Notes under the pieces: generated by a model
The model's database searches: none
The model's input: only the letters and a program-made list of their open reading frames with translations
Told to the model about the DNA's origin: nothing
Source of the DNA: Spongospora subterranea f. sp. subterranea
Taxonomy: Eukaryota; Endomyxa: Phytomyxea; Phytomyxea; Plasmodiophorida
Reading direction: 5' to 3'
DNA length: 64,000 bases
Assembly (NCBI GenBank): GCA_049724395.1
Contig: JAUGWO010000039.1
Coordinates: 1-64,000, forward strand
Position numbers and translations under genes: made by a program
Shown here: positions 23,058 to 33,681 of the stretch, one piece after another
How positions within the stretch are numbered: position 1 is the stretch's first letter
Layout of the letters: each line of letters opens with the position of its first letter

Positions 23058-26000
23058 ATGGTAAATTCCGGGCATGCTATGACTTGCTGATCAAGTCTCT
23101 CAATTGTCTTTCTCAGTCCGAGGTTGCTGGACTCGACCAATCAAATGATCGCTATGGCCAGGATCAACTCCATTTCGAGGATCCAGTTGCCCTCGAACAG
23201 GTTTGAGTATCTTTCAAGAAACATCGTTGAACCTGACCGTGCTCTCTTTAGTCGCTTTTGGAGCCCATTGAAGATACTACTGGCGGTGAACTGGGGCCTT
23301 TTCTCGCCGAATTCGCTAAAATGCAGCAAGCTTTAAGAAAATCGCATGAAAGCGAAACCCGTTTTGTCAATAAATGCCGCGAGCTGGCGCAAGGTTTGCA
23401 AGAAGCCAATGAACGAGCCACCGAGCTTGATTTTGAGGAATCTGAAAATCAAAAGAAGGTTGAAATCCTTCAGAAAACAGTGCGATCTGGCGAACGAGGC
23501 CAAGGAGAGTCTGCACGAAGATATCATGGCCCGGAACGATCAGATCGCCACACTTCGTAGCGAGGTCACAGCATTGAAGAAAAAAATGGAAACATGGTCG
23601 CAGGTACAAAGAATACTTCGCTTGGTTCATTCGATTCGGCAATGTCCGTATCTCGGCCAATCCGTTAGAGATTTACAATTGTACCGGCGTCAGCTTCGCC
23701 ATGCTGATGTTGACCCTACACGTGCACGTTACCAGTACCGTTTCACTAGGTCGATTTTTTACGTTTGTTTAGTAAGATTGTTTATTTTACTGAGAGGCGG
23801 GGTGCTGGTTCCCAACCAAGTCATGGACGACTACTACCAATGCTTATCACTATAGTTATTATATAGCTGGACGTGTGTTTTTGTAACTCCTACCAGAGGT
23901 CATCCTATATCTGTTACTACAGTTCAATGGGCATAACGTTTCACAGTGGAGTAGTGTAATATTGCAACTGTTTGTGTTCAGTAGTTGCTACCCCACATAT
24001 CACGTTACGCGTCGATATCGTCATCATTGGACATTACAGTTATATCTGTGCACAAAGTGCTTCATGCTGTTTCTTATAAATGAGTCATTATCATTGTGAC
24101 GATAATTGATTCAGGTTCTGCTGGACGAGCAACAAAAGGCGATCGGGGCGCTCGAGCAGGAACTGGGGGTTCTATCCAGCTCACGCGACAAGAGCCTTCG
24201 TCACCTGACGTTCGTTCGAGGCGAGAACGCTGCTGTCTACACCAAGATCGATCAGTTAGAGAAAGAGAAACAACGGCAGCAAGACGATATCAACGACTTA
24301 CAAAGACGCATCTCTGAGATTGAAAACTCGTGCCGATCTGAGCTTGAAAAGAAAGATGAATTAGAGCTGAAGGTATTGTCGAGTTGAATTTGAACATATT
24401 TGCCTTTTTCAAGTGTTTAATAGACAGCAGAGTTGAAAGAAGAATGCGGGCAGCAGTCGCTAGAAATCAATCGAAAGATCCAGCGAACAAAGAAAGCTAA
24501 GCAGGAATTGGCCAAGGAGAAAGCACAGCTGAAGGAGAGTATGAAATCTGGGTCTACATTGTCAACTAGATTGACGCAACTCAATGAAGAAGCACAAGAT
24601 CTTGAGGACAAATTCCAAACACAACAGGATTACACTGAAGAAGTTCTGAAGTCAATTGCTTCATTACGATCTTCATGTGATACTGATAAAGCCACTTTAG
24701 CAGCTACGACCAAAGAGTCCAAGCGAAAATTGTCAATGCTTGAAAAACTAAAAGAAAAAATGCAAGTTGCCGACGAAGATTTGAGGTCAATTGAGGCTAC
24801 TAGGTAGATGAGCAGATACAAAATGTTTCGTAAAACGTTTTACGTAACTCACTTTAGGGGTTTGTGGAACGAGAAGATTGAACAGAAAAAAAACGAATTA
24901 AAAGTGGCTAATACTGCAGCGGCAGTAGCTTTGCGAGCCATCGACATTGCATCAAGAGAACGAGAAATTTTGAACCACGATCATGCCACAATGATGGAAG
25001 GATTATCTGGAAAAAGAAATGCTCTTCATATTGCTGAAAATCAGAGTCGAAACATGGAAATCGAATTAAAAGCTTTCGATGTATCGATAAAGGCATGGAA
25101 GACCTTGATCGACCAACTGGCTCAGGATACAGACACATTCAAGAACGAATTAGAGGTTAAACAGGCCCGGACAAAAAAGGCAATGGAAAAATCGGCTGCA
25201 AAGGATTCACAGGCATCAACTCCCACAGAGGTTCATTATTAGATCTAACTTTTTGGTACAGGTCATGGGAATGCAAAAGATGATTATAGAGCACGAAACA
25301 AAAAGACGTCAGCAAATGAACCTTTTGGAGGCAGTGAAGAGCGACCGCAACCTCTACACGAAGACATTGTTAGAACAAAAACATGAAATGAATGAATATA
25401 AGCGGTCATTCGACAGTCTCAATCATTCTATATCTCACATGCAACAAGAGCTCAACGATAAGGAAAGTGCTTTCGTTAACGAAAATCTGCTTGTCGAGCA
25501 AGCAGACGATGACATTCGTCAAACCGATCTTAAAACCAAGCATATTCATGAATGTTATTTAGCTACAAACGAAAGGGTTCAAGTTCAATCAACTCAGGTT
25601 CGCATTCCGCTCCGATAAAGCTAAATATTTCTGACGTGATTCGGTAGATTGCGAATTTGAGCAGAATCATTGACGAGGCTGACGAAGAGCTGCAAGCACA
25701 AACGAAGCAATATAACGCCGTTGTAAACGAAGAACGTGTGCTAAGTAGGCAACTTGTCAAGCGTAACGAGGAGCTGTCAGAAATCTACGAGCAGCTTCGC
25801 CTTCACCACTCCATGATGCACAAGGGCGAGATCCACTATAAAGGTTGATAGTTTAGGATTATTTGGCACCACGAAATCAGACCCTTGTTTGATGTTTCAG
25901 AGCGCCGGGAAGTATTCTCTAAGCTCGAAGCGTTGCAAAGTGCCTTAACAGCTGAATTGAACTCAATTGATGTCGATAGAAGCGAAATCGATGAATTAAA

Positions 26001-26733
26001 ATCAGCGATTATCCGGCTCGAGAAGTCACTATCAAAAGAAACTTTAAAGGCTCGCGTCCTTGAAGATGAATTGAAAAAACCGATGAACATACACAGGTGG
26101 CGACAGTTGCAGGTTCTCGTCACGTTAACATCAACTTTATTTGGCATTTTGATTACCTTTGGGAATAGGACACCAGTGCAGACACATTCACTTTGATTGA
26201 ATCCGTTCAAGGGCTACAAAAGAGCATCATTGCCAAAAGTGCTGAACTGGCAGCAAAAGATGCAAAAATAGAACAAAGGGAGAAGCTGTACGTGGATCTT
26301 CGACGAATCCAGGCCAGGTAAATCACCGGCATGAAACGGTATTTGGTTATTTACTCTACTTAGACAAATTGGGCAAGAGGTGCATGAGCAATTGCGGATT
26401 TATGAGGCGGAAATCAAAGAGAAGACTGGTAAGCATAAGATAATGCTGATCGAGCTGAAGCTTTGCCAAGCGAGGGTCCACGAGCTCAAATACGAGATCG
26501 AAAATGTTTACAAATCGCTTGACCTAGTAAAGCTTACGTATTTCCAGCGCCAACGAGCAGAAACTAGGGCAAAATCTCGGTTGACTGCAAAATCTGGCGA
26601 GGAAAGTCATAGCCTGTTTGCAAGATATGACGGTTTTTCCAGCAAGGGCTCGCTAGATTTTGATTTGAAAGTTTACGATGAAGGAAATGAAACTCAAAAG
26701 CATATCGAAGGCGAAATTACTCTAAAAAAGTAG
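23058..26733 (+). CDS. CFAP58: CFAP58 (CCDC147), flagellar coiled-coil protein
   Basis: CFAP58 is a coiled-coil protein of motile cilia and flagella. The diagnostic segment LLEAVKSDRNLYTKTLLEQK matches animal LYEAVRSDRNLYSKNLVEAQ; further matches are SRQLVKRNEELSEIYEQL with SQLVRRNDELALLYEKI, and ELKKPMNIHRWRQLQ with ELENPLNVHRWRKLE. The whole product is predicted coiled coil. The start codon forms a mini-exon: ATG at 23058-23060, then a 56-bp intron, then SEVAGLDQ from 23117. Other exons lie at about 23252-23603, 24115-24372, 24424-24803, 24858-25230, 25262-25596, 25649-25843, 25901-26095, 26168-26318 and 26363-26733. The intron at 25231-25261 is only 31 bp, while that at 23604-24114 is 511 bp. 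A one-base shift in an AAAA run near 23478 separates VEILQK from QCDLANEAKESLHED. Otherwise full length. Confidence 0.92.
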
Positions 26734-26763
26734 AACAATACATAATCCATTGAAATAACGATT

Positions 26764-29700
26764 TTATGTTGTCCTCACTGGTAATGGCTCATTTTTACGA
26801 TCAGGTAATGTTGGAGGCGTCCTGGTCAGTACCTCTTTCAAGTTCATCGATGATGGGAGCTCTGGTATTGGCCTTTTCCTCTCTGGAATTTCATATGGAA
26901 GCAAAGCAATAGAATCGACTCTGTTGCTGTCAAAGGAAATTGAACTCGAACTGATATCCCCTGTGACCGTGTCCCCGAGTGAAGCATCAACACCATCAAC
27001 GAAGGTGGAAGATAAATCTGATGTCCCAGGGTTAAGTGCTTGTCTCTCTTTGATCCACATCTCCATGTATTTCGCAACCTCCTACAGAAAAATCAAAATC
27101 ACGTGAAGGCGAAGCCCGAAAAATAACGTCAAACCTGGGATAGCTGAAGCGATTCCAAAGGGTCACATGTGTGAACGTCTTTTACCAAATTTGGGGCAAA
27201 AACCATCGCTAAAGACGAAGGAGTCATCTTGTTATATGCAGTCTCCGAAACAACAATTGCACAGAGATCTAATAGCCAAAGTAAAACGCAGCCGTTGCGA
27301 GGCGATAACAATGCCAAAACAGAGTTAAGTGGACATTCGCCTTTCCTTGGAAATGAAATAGATGATAAAAGCCTGTTTGGTAAACTTCGAAACCAGATCT
27401 TGATTAAATTCGCCATGCAGAATACATTGACATTGTCGTTTTCTTTTTCCAGAGCAAAATTTCCCGCATCTAATTTTTCTTTCAATACCGCTTGAGCAGC
27501 ACTGTCAGGGGCGACACGGAAAATTCCTTCTGCTTGTAGGCCTCCATAGTGAAAAACCTGCCACTGAAGATATGTCAAAATGACGGGTAACCCTGGTGTA
27601 TAGATCTGAGATGGAGAAATCATGCATTCTTCGATATCCACCCCAAACTGTGGTGTCATAATGGCAGAGTCTGATGTGCCATCTTCGAGATCTTGATTGT
27701 TTACCCCAGATGACTTTTGACGATGGCTTGACAAAATCGTGCTGGCCGACCTTTGATATCGCATATCTTTTGCGTCGGACACAAATATATCCCATGAGTC
27801 TGAATTTTGCTCACCGGTTAGCCGTCGCCGGTTTAATGAAATTCGTTGTCGGATTAAACCAGTTATGATGTCGCAGTCGTGGGGAGACAACTGTTTAGAG
27901 ACACGTTCCAGGTCGAGTTCAAACCTGACACTGCAAAGATTGTCGTTGTATCGCATTGACTCGGCAAGTGCAGATAAGCACCTTAAGTTTGTTCCGTTCC
28001 TGTCAACGTCTAAGTGTACCAAACCTCGATTCGTTCGAATGGAAGCAGTTAAAACAAGAAACGCCGCTTCTCCAATGCGATTGCCGCAAACACTCAGTGA
28101 CTGAAGATTTCGGGTCAAGGCGAGAGCTTCAAACATAGGAATGAGAACAGAACTAGGAATGCCGGGTCCTTCATCACCGTCGATGAACAAGTGACGGATC
28201 GTTGAATTCTTGACAAGATTAAGCAATTCATCCCTTAAATGAATAGCACCCTTTGCAAATATATTCGTTCTGGCATTGTTGCTAATAATCAGCGATTCTA
28301 GACTCTTGATTGATTGCGCAGCATTTACAACATTGGCCGTTCCTTCAAACCCTAGCCGGCAATCACTGACGTCCAAACAACGTAAGCGGAACTGAGTAGA
28401 ACTAGGCGACCTGGTACCCTTAAACAGTAACAGCGCATGTCGAGAGCCGATATTGCACCCAGAGATGTCAATTCGGAAAGTGTTGAAGGAATCTTCTACG
28501 TGCGATGAAATTGCAGAACTGAGCAAATTACTCAAGCAATCGGCTGGAATGCGAGCCTGGCTCAGAACCACGTCTTCAATGGATTTTGATCGGGATAAAA
28601 TCTCTGTAAGAATGGAGCATGCAGACCTTTCTAACTTGTTTTGACTAAGATTAAGTCCAACAAGAACCTTTGTAGTTAAACGCTCATTACGAAACAAACC
28701 AGAAACAATCGAATTTGAATCAATGTTCGCCCGTATCAAAACCAAATATCGCAACGATGATGTGTTCGACAGGAAAAGTTCCAACGCATACGAGCCTCCT
28801 TTCCCGAGATTATTGCCGGAAAGGTTGAGATACTCTAGAGATGATGAGCATGGCTTGCGGCATAATAGGTTCTCGGAAAGAACAACAAATGAGGGAGTTG
28901 ATAAACCGCAAGACGCAAGATCAAGTTTGGAAAGATTGGCCAATGAATTGCCAAGGGCGTTTGACAGAAGCAGCGTACTGCATACGTTCAGAGTGGCACG
29001 ATAAAGATTGAGCTCGTTCAGCATCAATGGCCCTTCATGTGTATCAAAAGCTGAGCAAAGTGCCTCAATTCCTTGTCGACCTAAACCCATATTTCCTAGA
29101 ATAACTGACGTAACTCTGCTTGTTGGTCCTAAGGCTTTTGAAATTATGGCACCTCCTTCGTCGCCAATAGCTGGAGCATCCTGAACAACAATAGATCTAG
29201 AAAATTTCAAATTTCAAAAACAACGCTGCTCTGAATGTACAGAATATACGTACGAAACCGAAGGACAATTCCTAACAGCTAGGCACAGTGCTTTCAGATC
29301 GTTCAAACGAGGACGCGATGTTTTTAGTAGCTCAACTGGGTTGAAAATAGTTAAGCCATTTTCAAAACTGTCCAGCACATTTTGAACTGGTGATGTTTTG
29401 ATAATGTCACAGTGAGAGCGATATTTCAACGCAAGAGCGTCTTTCCAACTGGATGGCATTGTGAACAGAGACTTGTCATGGATGAACCCATCAGGGAGAT
29501 GCCACCGGACATGCATTTGAGGCGGTCTTCCCATTTGCAACAATCCAGTCGTCGTCACTGTTGCACATATTCAATGTGACTGAGTTTACATTGAAAGAAA
29601 TCAAAACTTACTGAGAAGAACGCCTAACTCCATAGAAAGTGCTTGAAGTGCGACCAAAGCCACACGTGCAATCTTGTTGACTCCATCAGTGAATGATACC

Positions 29701-30011
29701 GAGATCAGATCTAATCCGCTATGTCTCTTCATAATTACCACTTCAACAAGACTATTGAGGGGGATGTTGAATTTGAGATATCTCCCGCGAATCGGCTTTT
29801 TCTTGATAATAAACAGTCGGAGATCAGTTAGGAGTACAATTACGTTCTGAGTGGCGCCAATCCGACTAGGTATTGAGGTTTTAGCAAAACCGGAATCATT
29901 CGCGAAAGTGGCCAATAGGAGGCGTTTCTGGCCATGTCCTAGCAACCTGTTGACGAATTTGTTATCGTCTGCCTCCATGTGTTTTGCTAATATCAAGCCA
30001 GCATCGGTCAT
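26764..30011 (-). CDS. CARMIL-like leucine-rich protein with C-terminal RhoGAP domain
   Basis: An actin-regulator architecture: a PH-like N-terminal domain (residues about 1-130, with IVLLTDLRLFIIKKK), about 500 residues of leucine-rich repeats (patterns such as LEYLNLSGNNLGKGG and LVGLNLSQNKLERSA) and a RhoGAP domain near the C-terminus. The GAP domain has the arginine-finger motif AEGIFRVA, then NLIKIWFRSLPNRLL and SSLAMVFAPNLV, all typical of RhoGAPs that stimulate GTP hydrolysis by Rac/Rho. A CARMIL-GAP with this kind of layout is known from Dictyostelium. I start at the ATG at 30011 (MTDAGLILAKHM); the longer frame begins with TTG. Exons: 30011-29612, about 29560-29255, about 29202-27137 and 27085-26764. 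The proline-rich tail (RTPPTLPDRKNEPLP) could bind SH3 domains. It ends 30 bases past the CFAP58 stop, convergent with it. Confidence 0.85.
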
Positions 30012-30742
30012 TTTTCTAGGCGCCAAAAAACGGCGGCGCCAGGCCGGCCCAATCGAGAATTATCCCGATTTTCCAGAGCACGTGTGAATCGGCCTCACCA
30101 ACCACGATCGATTGTGGGTATTGATTGGTGGATATAGAGTGTGGTGTAAGATACTACTACTGTATTAAGACTGGTGGTGTGTCGGGATGACACCCCATTT
30201 GTGGACTGTGAAACGGGATGACACACACTCACAGACCGACAGGGGCAAGTTCGGTTGTGAATAACGTTAACTGCATTACCCATCATGATAACACGGAGCG
30301 CGTCTAGTCAATTCTGTCGACTCTGCAGCCATTGGGAAATCATCCAGCGCACTGCCTAAATTCGCTTTATTCACATAAAAGAGGGATTCTGAAACCGAAC
30401 GAAATTCTGGATTTTCACCGCTGGTACCCTACACCTGATACGGAAAATGACGGGCACATAGCTGCCGAAACGTCTGTTTGACTCTACTGCCGAACGCCGG
30501 GCATGCCGACGTTGTCAAAGTAAAGCAACGTGTACAAAGTTGTAGATCCCATGCCACCCTTCGACGCTCACACATAAATCATTAGAAGAATCATTCTTGA
30601 TTTCGATATTCCGCTCACAATCGACTAGATATTCATGGACGGAGGTTGCACACTTCACAGAGTTGAATGGCTGCGCACCTGCCCAATTTCACTCCAATTT
30701 CCCGAATCCGACCGAGGACCTTTGTGAACTCGACAATTCTGG
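30012..30742. promoter_or_regulatory. Divergent intergenic region between CARMIL-RhoGAP and PARL
   Basis: 731 bases with no supported gene, between two genes transcribed away from each other, so it should hold both promoters. It contains an imperfect direct repeat of gggatgacacac-type words near 30184-30235. An alternative ATG at 30667 opens a frame without the PARL reading. Confidence 0.45.
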
Positions 30743-31899
30743 ATGTGGAAGCGCCCGGCCTTGTTTCGTCTAGGTCTTTCCAAGTCATGGATTCATTCGA
30801 CCAATGCGCTAGCTGCTTCTCGCCCGGCCCATCCCAATCCGATATCTAGGCATTTGATTTTAGGGGGTGCGTTTATGTTCGGCACCTTCACCGTTTGCGC
30901 TGTTCTGGAGCGAAAACGGGCTCCGGTGATTCACAGTAATGAGAATGCCCTTGTCCTCGCCGTAAACAGTTTGCTTAGTTGTCCAGGCAGCAGAATCTGG
31001 GAGAAATATCCGAGACATTGGGATAAGAAAGAAACTCAGGATTTGATTGAGGTGGAACGATTTCCGTTATTCGATCGCTTGGTGAAACGGGCATCCAATA
31101 TATCGGAATCATCAAAAACTATTGGCGCAATATCGGCTCTAAACTTTGCTGTTTTTTTATTATGGAAATCTAAAGCGCCCTCAATTCAACGTCTTTTGGA
31201 AAACCTGTTTGTCAGCCGACCAAAGTCGCGACTGTTTCTCCCTCATTTGCTCTCCGGTTTCTCCCATAATAGTGCTTCTCATTTGGCGTTCAATATGATG
31301 GCCCTCTGGTACAACCACTTGCTTTAACATGCTGTTTTCTGAACATTCAGAATAGGTCGTTTGGCACCGTTGTGTGCGACGCCTACGGCAGCGAGCAATT
31401 CTGTTTTGTCTACACCTCCTCGTTGATTATGAGTTCCTTGTTCAGCCATGCATTCTCAAATAAAATCGGACGCATCAAACCTTCTCTGGGTGCATCTGGA
31501 GGGATACTCGCCCTTGTTTCAATGGTCTGATCAGGCGTCTTATCCAATTTCTGGAAGGCTCTGACTTGTTCTCTGTTCAGTTTACCTTTATGCATCCGAA
31601 TCACGAAATCATGCTAATTTTTCTTCCATTCTTCTCTGTAATTCACTCCGACAACTGTACTTATTATGTAGTTTAAGAACGTTATGTAGTTCCCTGCATG
31701 GGCAGGTGTGGCTGGCCTCGCTGCATTCGACAGTCTTGGTGTGATTTTAGGTTGGAGGGTATTCGACCACGCCGCTCATCTTGGTGGTTTGGCGTTCGGT
31801 TATCTTTATAGCCTGAAACTTCAGCAGTACACTTGGGGTTGTCGGCGGAAGTTAACCGATGGGTTAGGTGTCCACCCTCCCCGGAATTCACGTTCATGA
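30743..31899 (+). CDS. PARL: PARL-type mitochondrial rhomboid protease
   Basis: An intramembrane serine protease of the mitochondrial inner membrane. In animals PARL cleaves PINK1, PGAM5 and others. ATG at 30743 gives a basic, hydroxylated N-terminus (MWKRPALFRLGLSKSWIHST) like a mitochondrial targeting peptide. Family motifs in order: FSHNSASHLAFNMMALW at the end of exon 1, SFGTVVCDAYGSEQF, the catalytic serine in LGASGGI, HPNHEIMLIFLPFF, and the catalytic histidine in FDHAAHLGGLAFG. Exons 30743-31308, 31356-31524, 31581-31637 and 31690-31899 join in frame through introns of 47, 56 and 52 bp. Both catalytic residues are present and length is normal. It lies 87 bp upstream of parkin on the same strand. 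Confidence 0.9.
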
Positions 31900-31986
31900 T
31901 CTTAAAAAAATTGCTGGTTTAAGAGTCATTCACAAAAAATAATAAATCATTGAGTATATATCAGCGCATATTTGTTCTCGCCCGGA

Positions 31987-33234
31987 ATGAGTATTGCCGT
32001 TCGGTGCGTCGACTGCCAGGTGCCATCGGGCCAATGCCTTTGCTATCGCCACAAGCACGCAGCCAGTCTGGGCTTTCGGCGAGGAAAGCGTCGCGTGCGA
32101 TGCCCGGTCTGCCGCAGCGAGGCAGTCGACATCGATAGGCATTTCTGCTTATCGTGCAATCGACGCCAATCTCCAATGGTAGACGCCAGCTTGATGTGCG
32201 AAATGGTTCCATCTGATTGAGATATCAGGAAATGCATTTGGTCTGCGACGAAAGTCGTGCCTGCCGCGATCGGGATGCTCTTGATGTGGACTGCATCTTC
32301 AACGTAGGCAAGGTGTTGCTGACCAATCCGCGTGTTGCTGATGTCAGTATCTGTTAGGAAGAAGGGGCATTGGATTGCTGCGTGTGCATTGATCGTATTC
32401 AGATCGGTGAACTCTGCGTTAGATTCTCCTCTTGTGGGCACTGTATAGATTTGGACTGTTTCCAGCAATTCGTGGATTCAGCTTTGAATAACCGTATGAT
32501 TTACCAGAATGGAATCACTGACACATTTTCGCTCTTATGTAAGAAGTAGCCCTGGTGCTGAACTTTAGAGCTAATTTTATTTTATAGGTCCTATGCATTG
32601 CCCACAGTCATTTCTGCTTTATAGTGAAACCTTACGACTTGCTGGTGACGACAATTACCAACGATTCAAGATGTTCGCGACGGAAATGTCGCTAACAGTT
32701 ATCACTGGGGGAATGTTCTGTCCATTACCCAGGTTATTCGGCCTAGAAGAGTTGGTTTTGGTATTGCAATCTTATTCATGATAATTAGATGTGGGGGTGG
32801 CATTATAGGGCCGTTGCCCAATACCAGAATATTAACGTGCCCTTCTAGCGATTGTGGCCGGGATTTCTGTCGATCGTGTCTGAAACTATCATCGGAATGC
32901 ATGTGCGCCAGTAGGCAATCAGATTCGACAGTGATCCCTGGATCCAGGCGTTGCCCGTTTTGTTCCAATCCGGTGACGCATTACTTCGAGGACGGATGCC
33001 ACCATATTGGCTTTGGAATGGATGGCTGCCCGGGCAGGAACCCAGATGGAACACGGTGTAGTCGACATTGGTGGTAGGAGTTTTTCCCAATCTCAGATAT
33101 GTGAAAAGTTCAATTTAGCTGTCGCCAGTTATGTTTGCTTGTCGGAATGGCCCGGACCGCGATGTCAAGTCGAGCATTGGTTCTGTTCATCAACTTGCCC
33201 GTGCCCTAGGCCCACCTCTTTTTCAGAATTGTGA
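31987..33234 (+). CDS. PRKN: Parkin-type RBR E3 ubiquitin ligase
   Basis: An RBR E3 ligase closest to parkin. RING1 has CCVCIDRIQIGELC and SCGHCIDLDCF. The linker to IBR carries GDDNYQRFKMFATE and GGMFCPLPRCGGG, matching human parkin GEEQYNRYQQYGAEE and GGVLCPRPGCG. The IBR has CPSSDCGRDFCRSCL. RING2 has CPFCSNPVTHYFEDGCHH, where DGC aligns with the catalytic Cys431 of human parkin, and HWCYVCLSEW then GPRCQVEHWF aligns with the parkin C-terminus. RING0 is probably the Cys-rich start (AVRCVDCQVPSGQCLC, CPVCRSEAV). No ubiquitin-like domain is seen before the ATG at 31987. Introns near 32313-32363, 32540-32587, 32731-32788 and 33071-33125 join in frame. The RING0 part between 32150 and 32310 is not fully resolved. 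Confidence 0.85.
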
Positions 33235-33681
33235 AGGTAGCGAGGCACCGAAACCTCACATTTTTAAGTGAATGTTTCGAAAAAACAATAGTCGAATTTC
33301 CGGGAAATCAGTGAAAGTTTTAAGCGAAATGCTGACTTCACTTTCTGCGCATATCAATTATTAAATATATGATTAGTTTGAGGTTCTGGATGTCAATAAT
33401 ATTAAAAAAAATCCACTACATATGTGTCTGCATTGTTGAGTTCAACAACAGAATCTGCCAAAAACAATCACGTCAATTGTGGCGCAGCCCTATATTATAC
33501 TTTTTGAACTTTCGTTACTCACAATGTTAATGAGTCTGATTGAACATGTGTTTGCTCATTTTCTGTTATCTCATTAGATGATCGTTTAACGTCTGCGATT
33601 CACTCCGACCGTTGATATCCGGTATCCGGGGTAATCCGAGGATCGAAACCCAGGAGACTCTGGATTGCATCGCCGCGCGTG
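33235..33681. other. Spacer between parkin and VPS39
   Basis: AT-rich, no supported frame. It probably contains the parkin 3' end (aataatattaaaaaaaat near 33390) and the VPS39 promoter. Confidence 0.5.

Noticed and set aside
31510-31580. Stop codon just after the PARL catalytic serine as sign of a pseudogene
   Set aside because: It lies in a 56-bp intron (31525-31580); splicing joins the frame to FTFMHPNHEI, which fits the family.
32043-32468. 141-codon minus-strand frame inside the parkin gene
   Set aside because: The plus strand carries the RING1 Cys/His pattern and in-phase introns; the minus frame has no recognisable content.
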